Below are positions 30,445 through 41,464 of a stretch of DNA of 64,000 bases, piece after piece. Origin of the DNA: Mytilinidion resinicola (lineage: Eukaryota > Ascomycota > Dothideomycetes > Mytilinidiales > Mytilinidiaceae); the NCBI RefSeq assembly GCF_010093595.1, contig NW_022985437.1, forward strand, positions 2,819,809 to 2,883,808, read 5' to 3'. The notes under the pieces were generated by a model, which was not told the origin of the DNA, searched no databases, and saw only the letters and a list, made by a program, of their open reading frames with translations. Position 1 is the first letter of the stretch, and each line of letters begins with the position of its first letter. Position numbers and translations under genes: made by a program.

Positions 30445-32460
30445 CACTTGGAAGGGGGGAGGGTCAGTGCACGGTTATGCACACCCCTGCCAAAACAACG
30501 GGTGTACAGGCCGCGAGAACTTCGGTAAAGTGGTCTATAGACATGTGCGAGTAGCTGTACATACCTACAGGTAGTGTCTGCGAGCTCACTGTCGTCGCCG
30601 CCGCCCGCAAGCTGGCGTCTGCGGCCAGCGGACGAGCTGAGCTGCACGCCCTTGCAATATGCGAGCTCTTTTACATGCACTGCATTTGCCGTGGTCTTAG
30701 TTACGGTTTTTCCTCGCAATCCATTTCATGTCTACATCCGCCGTCGCTCTAGTAGAAGCTCGAGTCTAGATAATAGGCGCGGTGCGGGCCATTCCCGACC
30801 GAACCACTTACTCGTTCTCTACAACGCCCACACGCCTTTCTCATTTTGCCAGAGAGCGAGAATTTCCATGTATACCACTGCTGACGCATATCTCATCTCC
30901 TGTGCACAGTGCTGGGGCAGACAACCTCGGACGGAATCGCTCATTCAGCCCCGCAACTCTCATAGGCTCCCCTTTCTTGCAACAAGACAACACAAGTCGG
31001 CTCTGACTCTGCTGATGCACAACTAGTTCCCCACACCCCGTGCTCGATCTACTCCTCTTAAAAATTGCCACCCGAGCAGCCCGTCGAATCCCTGAAACCA
31101 CCGCCTACGGCACCACTAACTCCCCCCTACTAGGGCAATACACGCAGTTGGTCTTGCCGTTCCACCTCTTCGACACCCCCGCCCCGTCCACACCCCGCCA
31201 ACCCATGCACCTAGCCCTCCCAACTCTCCACCACCCTCGCTCTCAGCCCAACTGATCCAGAAAACCTCCAACACAGCAACCCGTCAACCAAAAGCGTTTC
31301 CGGCTTCTCATCTTACCCAACGCGTTGCGAATGACCATCTACAAACAAGCAGCCGGGCGCGACACCAACCCAAAGCTCAGGATAGCACCTTAACAAGGCC
31401 CATCCCCTGCTCAACCGAAGTCAGATGATACACGGCGGAGGAAGGAGGGATAGGTGAGAGGGGGGCTTTGGAACGACGCCGTGGGAGAAGAGAGATAGAG
31501 ACCTGCACCGATTTTGGGCGCGTTGGCCGGCGCGAACACGGTTGAGGTCGTCGTTGGTGGGATATTGATGTCTGTTCAATTGACTGACCGAGATTAGGAG
31601 TGGGCCGCTGTAAGACGGAGAGAGGGTTGGCCATTGTCTTGCAAACAACTTGGTATGGCGACTAGAGAGCTGCTGCGCTGATGTGAGTTTGGAGGGAGGT
31701 GGGCTTGGAGGCCTTGAAGAGGGAGTGTCCACTGGTCCTAACGCCAAGCCAACAGCGATGCTGAATAGCTTTCTTTGTCGAAAGAGCGCTTTCGAGGGCC
31801 GATTGGAGCACAGTTCCGTCCTGCAGATACAACGTGTCTGCCTCTGAGAAGTGGTGGATTACCCAGGTTGTGGCTGTTTTCATCGCCACTCAAGCCTTGG
31901 TAGCTTCTGGGAGAGCGGATAACAAGTTCTTTGGCGTTGTGCGCGGTGGATGGGTTCTTCGAAGGCGGATAGTGCGGAGATGGAAGAACATTGATGATGA
32001 GCAATAGGCGGAGAATGTATGAGGCATCTTCCGCGGCTGGAATGGGGAAGAAAGAGGGTAGAAAATGACGCCAAAGGAGGGTTCTAATGAAGTCCGATTG
32101 CATGTATGGAATTTATGAGATCGAAGAGACACTGCTGATTTTACAACATGCTGCTTACCAGGAAAAGCAGACACTCAAACGGAGGCTGGGGGATTATAGT
32201 TACCGAGGGGTTCATAGATAGATCAAAACTGGATATTAGAATAGACGACAATGGTGTAGATCTAGAGAGTTATGAGTTGAAGGGGCCTACCGCACGATGA
32301 TACTACTCGCAAGTCTGTAAATAATGCTCACAGTTGGATATCATTCCCGTTAGACCCTGGCCTGAACTTAGCCCAGTTAGAAAGCTACTCTAACTACCGT
32401 ACGCCGTTGTAACACCCCCTCCCACTCCTTCCCTGTCGTCCCACCCTCCCACCTGCCCCT
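30445..32460. other. gene-poor stretch
   Basis: About 2 kb. Several open frames of 75-150 codons exist on both strands (for example 30574-31026 and 31738-32103), but none shows a domain, a plausible intron pattern or consistent coding composition. I leave them uncalled. Confidence 0.35.
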
Positions 32461-33888
32461 TCATCCCACAAATCTCTCCGCCTCCCCCCTCCAGAAACCC
32501 ACCACATCCTTCATCCTCATCCTCTCATCCGGCTCCTTGCGCCTACACGCCCCCACCACCTCCTTCCAGCTCTCGGGTATATCTTCCGTCATCGTCGTCC
32601 AAACAACCCCGTCCTTAATCCCCTCTTCGTATACATCCACAATATCATGCAGGTGCTCCAACGCCACCTGCTCCAACAGCTGCCACATCACGCTCCCGAG
32701 GCTCCACACTTCCGCCAACTCAACCGCCTTCGGGCATTGTTTCTTCCACTCCGGAAACACAATCCACCCCGGGGCGCCAATGTAGTTGTTCCGCCGCTGA
32801 GGGCCTGCGTAGCGAGTATACAACACCGGCGCATCATCCCCTTTGAGCGCAGAAGCAGCCATATCAGCCAAGGTGAGGTCGTAATCGCCGTTGGCCTCCG
32901 GGGCGAGAACGAACGAGTTCGCACCGCACTGCTCCCAGTCGATGAGGACGACGTTAGCGTCGTTATCCAGCAACATGTTGGCAGTTTTGAGGTCCTGGTG
33001 CCACGTGCCGTCGACAGTGTGAGCGTGGTGGAGCGCGGAGGCGAGCTGGAAGCACCATTTCGCCTTGTAGTGGAGCGGGATCTGCACCTCGAACTCGACG
33101 GCTTCTCCGATAGCCGCGGCGAGGGAGAGCTTGGGGTAGTACGGGTACAGCGAGCCGCATATGAGGGGCTCGCCGGACCGGTCTTGCTGGAAGGTTGCGA
33201 AGGCGATGGGGGGCGGCATGATGTTTGCGTGGGGGGAGAGCACGGTGCAGAGCATTTCGAGCTCGCGGTAGATGCCGGCGAGGTGGTTGTTGTAGGTAGG
33301 GGGGTCGAAGGCCATGTAGTCGGAGAAGGAGAGGCCTTTGTACACCATGAGCGTGTCTGGGGCGCGCTTGGTGAGGACTTTCATGGCGCCACCGCGGTAG
33401 GAGAAGAAGGCGGCGAGGAAGCGGACTTCGGAGAGGGGGATCAGGGCGACGGGGACGGGTTGGCCGGAGAGGTGGAGGTGTTTGGAGCCGACGAGCTGCG
33501 AGATGGTTTTGAGGGAGCGGACGAAGGGGTAGAAGAATTGGAGGTAGTTGGTCATCTGTGGAATTCGGATGCGCTTCTCGGAGAATATTTCTAGGATTTC
33601 CTCATCTTTGAACTTGCGATCGCCTATCATGGCTATTGTAGCGGACACAGTGACTTCGACGGCTGTCTTGAGCTCATCGTGTGGAATCAATGAGCGCCCG
33701 CCCTTCCCCATGTCGTCCAGCCCTACGAAAGAGTTGACGATTTGGCCCACCTCAAAGCAGACCGTGATGCGGCGGAGGGAGTGTCTGTGTTGAAGGACGG
33801 CATAGGCGGTTCTGCGGACTTTGTTGCCTTTGAGATTGAACAGCTCCCAGTCGAGCTCTGGGCTGTCGGTCATCTCGACGTCGGCCAT
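32461..33888 (-). CDS. protein-kinase-like protein, 475 residues
   Basis: Uninterrupted minus-strand frame. Residues 1-160 are a lineage-specific N-terminal region (VCFEVGQIVNSFVGLDD, LQFFYPFVRSLKTISQL). A kinase fold follows: MVYKG with Lys184 as the candidate ATP-anchoring lysine, RELEML with Glu209 in helix C, and WHQDLKTANMLLD at 296-308 as the catalytic loop (HxD297-299, Lys301, Asn304). VVLIDWEQCG has Asp317 but DWE instead of DFG. EVWSLGSVMWQLLEQ is the helix-F region and GACRRKEPDERMRMKDVV the C-terminal Arg-containing helix. A clear glycine-rich loop is not visible. Similar fungal 'HxD..DWE' kinases occur in accessory gene sets. Catalytic residues are mostly present, so activity is possible. 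Substrate unknown. Confidence 0.8.
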   Translation of the reverse strand: MADVEMTDSPELDWELFNLKGNKVRRTAYAVLQHRHSLRRITVCFEVGQIVNSFVGLDDMGKGGRSLIPHDELKTAVEVTVSATIAMIGDRKFKDEEILEIFSEKRIRIPQMTNYLQFFYPFVRSLKTISQLVGSKHLHLSGQPVPVALIPLSEVRFLAAFFSYRGGAMKVLTKRAPDTLMVYKGLSFSDYMAFDPPTYNNHLAGIYRELEMLCTVLSPHANIMPPPIAFATFQQDRSGEPLICGSLYPYYPKLSLAAAIGEAVEFEVQIPLHYKAKWCFQLASALHHAHTVDGTWHQDLKTANMLLDNDANVVLIDWEQCGANSFVLAPEANGDYDLTLADMAASALKGDDAPVLYTRYAGPQRRNNYIGAPGWIVFPEWKKQCPKAVELAEVWSLGSVMWQLLEQVALEHLHDIVDVYEEGIKDGVVWTTMTEDIPESWKEVVGACRRKEPDERMRMKDVVGFWRGEAERFVG

Positions 33889-36800
33889 CTTGAGGAGGAG
33901 GGAGAAGTTGAAGGAGGGAGAAAAGGGTGAAGGACGTGACGATGTTGATCTAGAGAGGGAGACGAATCCAAGGTCGACAGGAAGTGGGGAGGAGTCGAGC
34001 TAGCAGGCAGCGGGCCGTGGTCGAGCGGCGGAGCGCCAACGGAGAAGGGGGGTGTCCAGCCGACGTGCCAAGAGAATGCTCGATGAGAACACCACGACTA
34101 ACAAGAAGATCGGAAGCTGCAGCGCTTGCTCCAGAGGCTTTAAATGTTTCAAGGAAGCTTTGCGCTCGTGAGGTAAGCCTGGCGAAAACTCCAACCACAA
34201 AAATCTCCGAGGGGAGGCTTCTGAGCGGGCAAAGCAAGTACGAAGCCACGTCAACTCCCCCCGAAACGTCTATATGAACTTGACTGGCTAGCAAGGAGAC
34301 TGGTTGATTCTTATATTACTGTTAGCGTGCGCGCTCTTTTCAATTATGTTGAAACCCCCGATGTCTTCGATCGCATCCACGATCGCCGACTCCTCAGACA
34401 CGTCCAACGGCGAGCCAGCACAAGAGAACAGAACACCAAACCCACAAACCTCTCAATCGACTCAAGAATAGATGCAGCTAAAGGAACATGCTCTAGGCTG
34501 GTCAAACGTCCAATCGCACATTCGGAGGAAACATCTTCGCGCAACAAAAGAAGCCTTTCCGCCAGGGCAAGCTTCGCGCAATATTCCTCCCCAGAAGCTT
34601 CCTTTGAACCTCAACGACTGACACATGAGCCTAATAGGGGTATAGATGGCTGTCTTTCCAACCGTCCAGTTACCTGCGCCTTTGAAAGTCCCAATCTTCT
34701 TTCCCTCCTCCTCTACCATTCCCACCGCCGGCTTTCCAACACCATCCGACCACGGGTCAGGACTGGACGTCAGCAAACAAGAGTGTCGCCCTTTCCTTTT
34801 TGAGCCCTTGTGAGCGCTATGTGCAACAAGAAAGGATGCTTTAGCTTCGCCAGGCTTTACAGAAACGCAGGAATCACGCTTTTGCGTGACGAGCAGACGC
34901 TTGTCGGCGGAGCAAGCCACGGATAGCATTTCTCCAACAAACCCGCATACAAACCTCAACGGCTAACACACAAGCCAGATACATCTCTCAATCACTGTCG
35001 CTACGGCTCCCTCATCATCCTTCGAAGCCGCGCCCCTGATGCCGAGACTCGCGACCGCCTGTCTCTCATCCACTTTATCGACAAAGACGGAGGAGTTCGG
35101 AACGCCCACCGACGCAACAAGGATCGATTCCATATGAGCGCTCTCTACTGAGACGGATGGGCCGGCCCCCTTTGCAGCGCCCGTACGAGGGGCCTGTAGG
35201 ACCTTCTCGCTAGTGCCTTGACTTTCTTTAAACAACCAAACATATTCGTTATAGGAACCAAAGCCGTTAAGGCCGAAAGAAGTTGCTCGAGGTCCGCCAA
35301 CTTGGCCAGTGTTTCCACCGACCCGTTGGCGACTGCGCATCTCGCGCATGTCCTCGGCAACTCAACAGTCGAGGAAGCCCGAGGGATTCTCGAGCAGACA
35401 CATCAAATCCAGGAGTTCCAAATGATTAATATCGGACGGTGGAGGATTACCACAGCCACGAATTCTCTTGCGGCTCTATTCGACGGAGCCTCCGAGGTTT
35501 CACGCCTCCTACAAGCATGACTAGCATTTCTTTGGTCTTGCCACCATTGCGGAGGCTTACCCCTACGATGAAGGATGAATAACAACAGCATGCGCTGGCC
35601 TGGGAAAAACCAAGCTGGACTTTCCTGAATAAGTCATCCGTGGGTATTGTTCTTTAACGATATTGATGCTTAGTCCAATTGAGGACACACGACATCGAAG
35701 CCCATGGCCTCCTGGCACTTCGTGTTTCATGACACAAATTGCAACGGCCCTTCTCTTCGTCAAGACTTACGACGGAGTCCACACATTGATCCGACATGAA
35801 GAAAACCCCACGACATTTCGCACACAGTACGCAAGGGGCTGAAAGACCTTAGGCGCAAGACATGCCTTGACAGCCCGTCCAGCACTCCATGGTCCTCAAG
35901 TCGGCGTTTGCCTTGCCGAAGCCCCGCTTCTCGTGAGGTATGGCGACTTTGAACGATAAACAAGCCAGATTAAGCGCCATAGCTACGCGTCTCTGGGCCT
36001 ATTCATTAAAGCGATTGCCCTAGTACATCACAGGAACAGCGTCCAACCTCGGCGCTGAATGTTGACGTTTCTTCTCGTCGTCTTGTACACGATGCCCGGG
36101 GAATGTCTGCCCCTTGTATCCTATTCCCACATACTCTTCCAGGAGTCTTTTCAATTCCCTCGATCGGGACCAGATCCGGTGTATGGTAAAGCCTCAAGAC
36201 AAGAAAGACAACTTCAGCCATGCCCTCGAGGCTGTCTTGGAGTCGGTAAGGAGAGAAGACGGCCGAAACATGCCTCGCTAGGCGTATATCCTCTGCGAAG
36301 AACCAGCAAAGACAACTGGCCAATGGCAACCTGGCCCGGCGACGAACATCTTTCAAGGAATGACTCGTCAAGCTATCTACGAGGGAGCATTCAACCCATA
36401 ATCAAGGAGCAGGACCAAAATATTCCTTGATGTTTGATCGACCTGAAGACCGCGCAATCCCGCTCGTTCTATTGGATCCACAAACAACGGCCCTCCTTAT
36501 GCGCAGATGGTCCAGCTGGAGACTGCCTAACCCGGACAGCCCTACAATCTTGTGAAGAGGGAAACATACCATAGCAGGCCAAGGCTGTGGGGAGTATCCC
36601 GAGATCCTTCATGCGGCTTTTTTGGATCCACATTCGACAGATGTGCCACAGCCCAACCATTCCTCGGTATGAAGAGCAGGCTCCAGCCCTAGTATACGCA
36701 GCTACCTCTATATCCTGTATAAATAGCAAGGCCCAGACCCGGTATGCCCAGCGTCATCGAGATCCCGTGTGAACGACACGCTTCCAACTCGGTATGAATA

Positions 36801-37735
36801 GCAAGTCCCATGGCTGGCGCTGGTCGGCGGATCCTCGAAGGCCGCGGGGGATTGTTAGCGAGAAGGCACCCGATAGGGGTGAGGAGGGCGAGGTAGTAGG
36901 GAAGAACAGAAGGCGACGCTCGTGGGCGTCATCTGTGGTCGAGGCGTGTTCAGACGTGGATGGCGATGCAGTACGGGATATTGCTAGGGTGGAGGGAGAT
37001 GCAGGGGAGGATGGACATACCTGTACGGATGGGTCAAGAAGGACGTTCGAGGAAGTTCTTGCTGGGGGAGGTAGGCGAAGAGGTTCATGACATGGTGGAA
37101 GGAGCCTCCGTCAGAAGATCCTTCTCGGCGAGGTCATCACGTGGGATATTCCCAGCATCACGCATAAGAGGTGAAGGCAGCCAAACACCGGTAAGTGCTC
37201 TATGCCTAGCTATATAGGAGGTTCGGGGCTAATTGGCTCATTCTCTCCAGCAAACAGGAGGCAAAAAATCCCTATGGAAAGCATTACGAGAACGCTGAGT
37301 TGAATAGCCCCTTCACGGCCGTCCACAAGGCCTAAGGGGCCCTCACCGCGTTTCAACTCTCGAAACACCCGAAGCACAAGGAGACAGCCTCTCAGCATTG
37401 CCTACTGGCAAGTGCAAAGCTCGGTGTCCCATCATCGGCCTCAGCAAAGAGTGCTGGGCGCTGAGTATCGCTTGAGGCCGTCTTTGGCCGGTCAATTCAC
37501 CCCGGCAAGTTCCGGCCACAGAGGCTAAACCGAGAGCAAAATTCTCTGGGCTTCATCCAAGCTGTTCGTCCCCGCGTCCACCATCTTGCCAACCTCGAAA
37601 CTCTCCCGTTCACGCCACCTTTGCCCGCGTCCTTGTCATACAGCTCCGACTCCTGAACCTCCTCCACACCAGCAGCCCGACCACAGCCCCGGTGATCCCT
37701 TCCCACAGCACACATACCCCGTACACAGCAGCAAG
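33889..37735. other. 3.8-kb gene-poor stretch
   Basis: No gene recognised. Many overlapping frames of 60-165 codons occur on both strands (for example 34462-34959 and 34963-35349 on the minus strand, 36059-36430 on the plus strand) without domains. The phrase 'ctcaacg(a/g)ct(g/a)acacac/tgagcc' appears near 34608 and 34957, and 'ggtatgaatagcaag'-like phrases near 36675-36810, hinting at old repeats. The composition is GC-neutral rather than AT-rich, so decayed coding sequence is possible. Confidence 0.35.
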
Positions 37736-38477
37736 ATGGCCAACATCGCGCAGCTAGCGAGCAACGCAGAGTGAGTGCAGCAATCGACGCCCCCTGGACA
37801 ATAGCTTACACTCTTGTAGCCTGTTCAAGAACAAGTGGCTGTCGGACGTACTCCTTGAAGTCCACGGCAAGGACGGCGATGTCGCGGAGTTCCCCGCCCA
37901 CCGAACGGTCCTAGTCACCAAGTCTGCCTACTTCAAGAAGATGTTCCAAGAAGAAGGCTTCATGGTAGGTGCCACACCTCAAACAAGCTGTTTTCTTGAC
38001 TAACAATGCCTCCAGGAGGCTGAAGAGAAGGTCGTCCAGCTCAAGGAAGTAGACCTCAAATACTTCGAGATGGCGCTGAAGTGGATGTACACCGAAGAGG
38101 AAGATGAAGACGACAGAGAGAAAGACACCCTCACCGAGGTCCTCGAAGACAGCATCCTGCTCCACCGCGTCGCCGACTTCTACATCATTCCGGATCTTGT
38201 CCAGCATTGCGTGGACCGCTTCCACCACGACGCGACCAACTATCTCGATCTTGATACGAGGAGTGAAGAGTTCCAGGATGCTCTGCTTGCCGCTGCCGAT
38301 ACATACTACGAGATGAATGCGGAGGGGGACTCGAAGCTTGGACGCTGCGTGGTGAAGTTGGCCCAGAAGGCGGTGTGGACGCAGGACAGGGTGGGCGGGC
38401 TGCAGGACATGCTGAAGAAGCACCCACTCTTTGCCCTAGACTTTGCCCTAGAGACTACGCGTCAGAACGCGGTGTAG
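37736..38477 (+). CDS. BTB/POZ-domain protein (three exons)
   Basis: Exons 37736-37770, 37820-37964 and 38016-38477 encode 213 residues. Intron 1 is 49 nt (GTGAGT..TGTAG), phase 2; intron 2 is 51 nt (GTAGGT..TCCAG, branch CTAAC), phase 0. MANIAQLASNADLFKNKWLSDVLLEV opens the BTB domain. FPAHRTVLVTKSAYFKKMF, then EAEEKVVQLKEVDLKYFEMA and LKWMYTEEE complete it by about residue 85. An acidic loop (EDEDDREKDT) replaces the usual spacer. HRVADFYIIPDLVQHCVDRF is the post-BTB helix pair, and LKKHPLFALDFALETT the C-terminal helix. Its closest relative in the window is the gene at 43934-44711 (same GFM junction, MALKWMYT). A 160-bp array begins about 150 bp past its stop. Probable Cul3 adaptor. Confidence 0.82.
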
Positions 38478-38619
38478 ACGGGGAGATGCTTGGCGTAGCG
38501 GATTACGGGTCACTTTGTAGGATATGTAACATGAAACAGACGTAGCTTGAGGATAGCAATGCGTTTAATACAGTCACAGCTGGTGTGAGAAGTTATCACA
38601 ATTCTAGGACGTTTGTCTG

Positions 38620-39560
38620 TGTACTTTATATTGCCGCTAATTGCTACCTTCCTTGCACGACCCTTGAAGATGCTCAACCGCCCCTTACTATATCATTCGC
38701 TTAGTGGATTGGATACGCTTGGCACTGCTCTAATCTATGCTGTTTAACTTTTACGTCCTATCTAGACTTGTATTTATTCATGCACTCTATATTATTGCTA
38801 ATTACAACCATTCTTGCAGGCCTCTATAATAGCTGGACCGCCCCTGAGTATATCGCTAAGTCAGTTGGTTGGATACGCTAGGAACTACCTTAATATGTGC
38901 AGTGCTGCGCTTACATCCTATCTGGACTGCCTTCTACTTATGTACTTTATATTGCCGCTAATTATAGCCTTTCTTGCGTTCTTCTATAATAGCTGGACCG
39001 CCCCTGAATATATCGTTATTTCAGTCGAGTGGATATGTTAGGGATGGCTCCAATTCGCATTGTCCGACTTTTACTCTCCATTTGAACTCACATATGATTG
39101 TGCACTCTATATTGCTGCTAATCCCAGTCATTTTTGCAGGGCTCCATAATAGCTGGGCCGCCCCTGGCGATACCGTATACTCCGTCGAATAGATAGGCTA
39201 GGAACTGCTCCAATATATGCCCTCCGAACTCCTACTTCCCATCTAGAGTAACTTTCGTTTATACACCTCATTTCACCGCTAATCCCAAACGCCTTTGCAA
39301 CCCTCTTCGATATACCGAACCACCTCTAAACATATCGTTTACTCAGTTAATTCAACGCGCTTGGGGCTGTTCTAATTTACGCTGCATAAACTTCTACTTC
39401 CTATTTACATTTACATTTGTTTAGACGCTTCAATTTACCGTAAATCCTAGATGCTCTTGCGAACCTTTTTGATATACTAAACCGCCTCTAAGGATACCGA
39501 CTACTTAGTCGATTGAGGACTACTCCAATGTGCGTTATTTGAGCTTCTACGTCCCGTCTG
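38620..39560 (+). repeat. tandem array, period 160 bp, about six units
   Basis: The marker 'accgcccct.a.tatatcg' recurs at 38678, 38838, 38998, 39158, 39320 and 39482, with intervals of 160, 160, 160, 162 and 162. Units share 'ataatagctgga', 'gcactctatattgc' and 'gctccaat' blocks. The array is AT-rich and non-coding. Its sequence differs from the 161-bp array at 25 kb although the period is almost the same. Confidence 0.85.
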
Positions 39561-40758
39561 GATTTCTATGAATTACCGGAGCACCTCAGAAATTGGCGAG
39601 AAGGGACGGGCGGGTTTGGAACAGCTGGTCACCATGTCAGCTGACGTAGATAGCTATTTACAACCATCCACGGAGTGCTTGCTACATAGATGGCACCGTC
39701 TGAGGTACCTCAATGAGTGCAGTAGAAATTGGTCAAAGGTGAACCTGAGCATGGGCGCAACGCTGATCCTAAGTTGACATTTGTCTTTGACCTATTTCTG
39801 ATATACTTGTCGAGGTACCTCAGACGGTGTCAGCTGTGTACCAACAGCTTAGTTAATAATTGTCGAAACGCAAGCTATGTCACGAAATATGCCGTCCAAA
39901 CGGCACCAGAATTACACCTGCTCTGGGCCCCTACGAACAGGCTCGTGACGATACGAATCACGGTTTAATTCCTTCAAGACTGCGCAACTACATACCTTTA
40001 CATGCCGGCCTCAACTCACTATCTCCCCTCCCAAAAGGGAGCTCAATCTGTGATCACGTGCTTTTGACATCCTGTCGTGCATTTTTAAAGCCTTTCGAGA
40101 CACCTCAGCCGGCATCAACCACTTGTTAGCCCCTGGGAAAGCAACAATGTGAGATCTGGGTACTCTGGCTTTTAACATCGTGCTTAAGAGCTTTTGGACA
40201 TCTCAGGCCACTTCAGACGGTACCAAGTGCCTGTCAGGATGACGCAAATCGGCCTCGTGAGATCTGAACGTCCACGCTTTCAACATTGTGATCGTGCATA
40301 TTTCAACCCTTTCAAGCCACTTCAGACGGTACTAACAGCCTACCAAACCCTTGTGTGCCCATCCCGTGAGATCTTAGCGTCTGTGCTTTTGACATCCTAT
40401 GCTGCAGTTTTTAGCCCTCTCGAGCCACTTCAGACGGTACCAACGACCTATCAGACCCTCGTAAATCGACCCGATGCAATCTGAGCCCTCCGGCATTTGA
40501 CATTCTCTCTTCAAGATTCTCAGCCAATTAGGGCACTTCAGACACCAGCATCACGTGTCAACTATCAACAGCTCCTCAAAATGAAGCTCATTGAGGTACC
40601 TCACACGGCGTCATCTGTGCAGCAATTACTTAGTTAATGATATCCAATTGCTATCTATGTCAACTAACATGCCTTCCAAGCAGTGCAGAGCTACAGCTAC
40701 TCTGAGCTCTCATAATCACCTTTTTACCTACCCCCGGAATCCGCCACTCCCCAGCAAC
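39561..40758. repeat. 108-bp tandem array between flanking repeats
   Basis: The marker 'cacttcagacggtacca' or variants recurs near 40103, 40211, 40320, 40428 and 40536 (intervals 108, 109, 108, 108). The array is bracketed by a direct repeat starting 'gaggtacctca.acgg.gtca' at 39812 and 40593 and extending about 130 bp, and a short inverted copy of its start at 39694-39716. The core 'cttcagacggt' is the same as in the 161-bp array at 25 kb. Confidence 0.75.
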
Positions 40759-40759
40759 A

Positions 40760-41464
40760 CTACTCCTCTTGTTCTACCTCTCCTGTGAACAAGTTCGTGA
40801 CGATACGGTCCATACTAAGCCCCAAACGCAACTGTTGTGCTGTCTCAGGCAGACTGCTGACCCACTCCCGAACCCGCTCATCTACCCACAAGCCCTCTCC
40901 CTCCCAGTCCTCGATTATGCGGAGATGGTCCGTGTCATTCCGACCCATTGTGCTCTCTATTCTCTCAATTGCAACTACCAGGCGTTCCAATTGTGACATT
41001 TGTCGCCAAAACTTGTTCTGGCAGAATTGGGCGCGGCGGAGGATGTTGTAGGCGCGAGGTTCCGGCCAAGTCGCTCGAGCTGACAAGAGGAACTGGCGGG
41101 CGTAGCGGTGGTGTGTGAATAATTCGCCTTCTTCTTCATCTTGGCGTTCTTGAGGAACTTCGAAGGGTCTAGAGAAGGGAAGGAGAGGGGCTAGAGCCCT
41201 GTCACGTGCCTGAGGCGTCGTGGAGAAGTAGCGGACGCCGAGTGCTCGGAAGTGGTCTTCATCATCCCTTAGAAAGTAGTCGATGGAGTCTACTCTCATC
41301 CTAAATACTGCTCGTTGTCTTGCTACACGCGCGCGCTGCCTCTCCTCTAGGAGATCCTGCTCGTAGGAGATCGGCATTGCGTTTGGCAGGGATGGTAGGC
41401 GGAAGCGGATGGTCGGTCCCACGTGGTGGGCATGGCGACGGGCGTTGCGCTGCGGGATGGACAT
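40760..41464 (-). CDS. conserved hypothetical helical protein, intact paralogue of the split gene
   Basis: Minus-strand frame of 234 residues from the ATG at 41464 (MSIPQRNARRHAHHVG); the frame is open upstream to 41554 but this ATG matches the start of the paralogue at 17369 (MSVPGP). The order is RVDSIDYFLRDDEDHFRALG (about residues 72-91), an acidic linker (QERQDEEEGELF), RYARQFLLSARATWPEPRAY, LERLVVAIERIESTMGRND, DERVREWVSSLPETAQQ and LGLSMDRIVTNLFTG. All segments have counterparts in the gene interrupted at 16.7 kb. No signal peptide, membrane helix or known domain is seen. Its stop lies directly beside the 108-bp repeat region. Function unknown. Confidence 0.65.
   Translation of the reverse strand: MSIPQRNARRHAHHVGPTIRFRLPSLPNAMPISYEQDLLEERQRARVARQRAVFRMRVDSIDYFLRDDEDHFRALGVRYFSTTPQARDRALAPLLPFSRPFEVPQERQDEEEGELFTHHRYARQFLLSARATWPEPRAYNILRRAQFCQNKFWRQMSQLERLVVAIERIESTMGRNDTDHLRIIEDWEGEGLWVDERVREWVSSLPETAQQLRLGLSMDRIVTNLFTGEVEQEE

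Noticed and set aside
32647..33594. Long plus-strand open frame of 315 codons
   Set aside because: It is antisense to the kinase-like gene, is made of Glu/Gly/Val-rich shadow sequence, and has no domain.
34963..35349. Minus-strand frame with a faint acyl-carrier-like phrase (VDERQAVASLGI), suggesting a decayed polyketide synthase
   Set aside because: There is no phosphopantetheine DSL motif and no neighbouring synthase domain in any frame; the resemblance is too short to claim.
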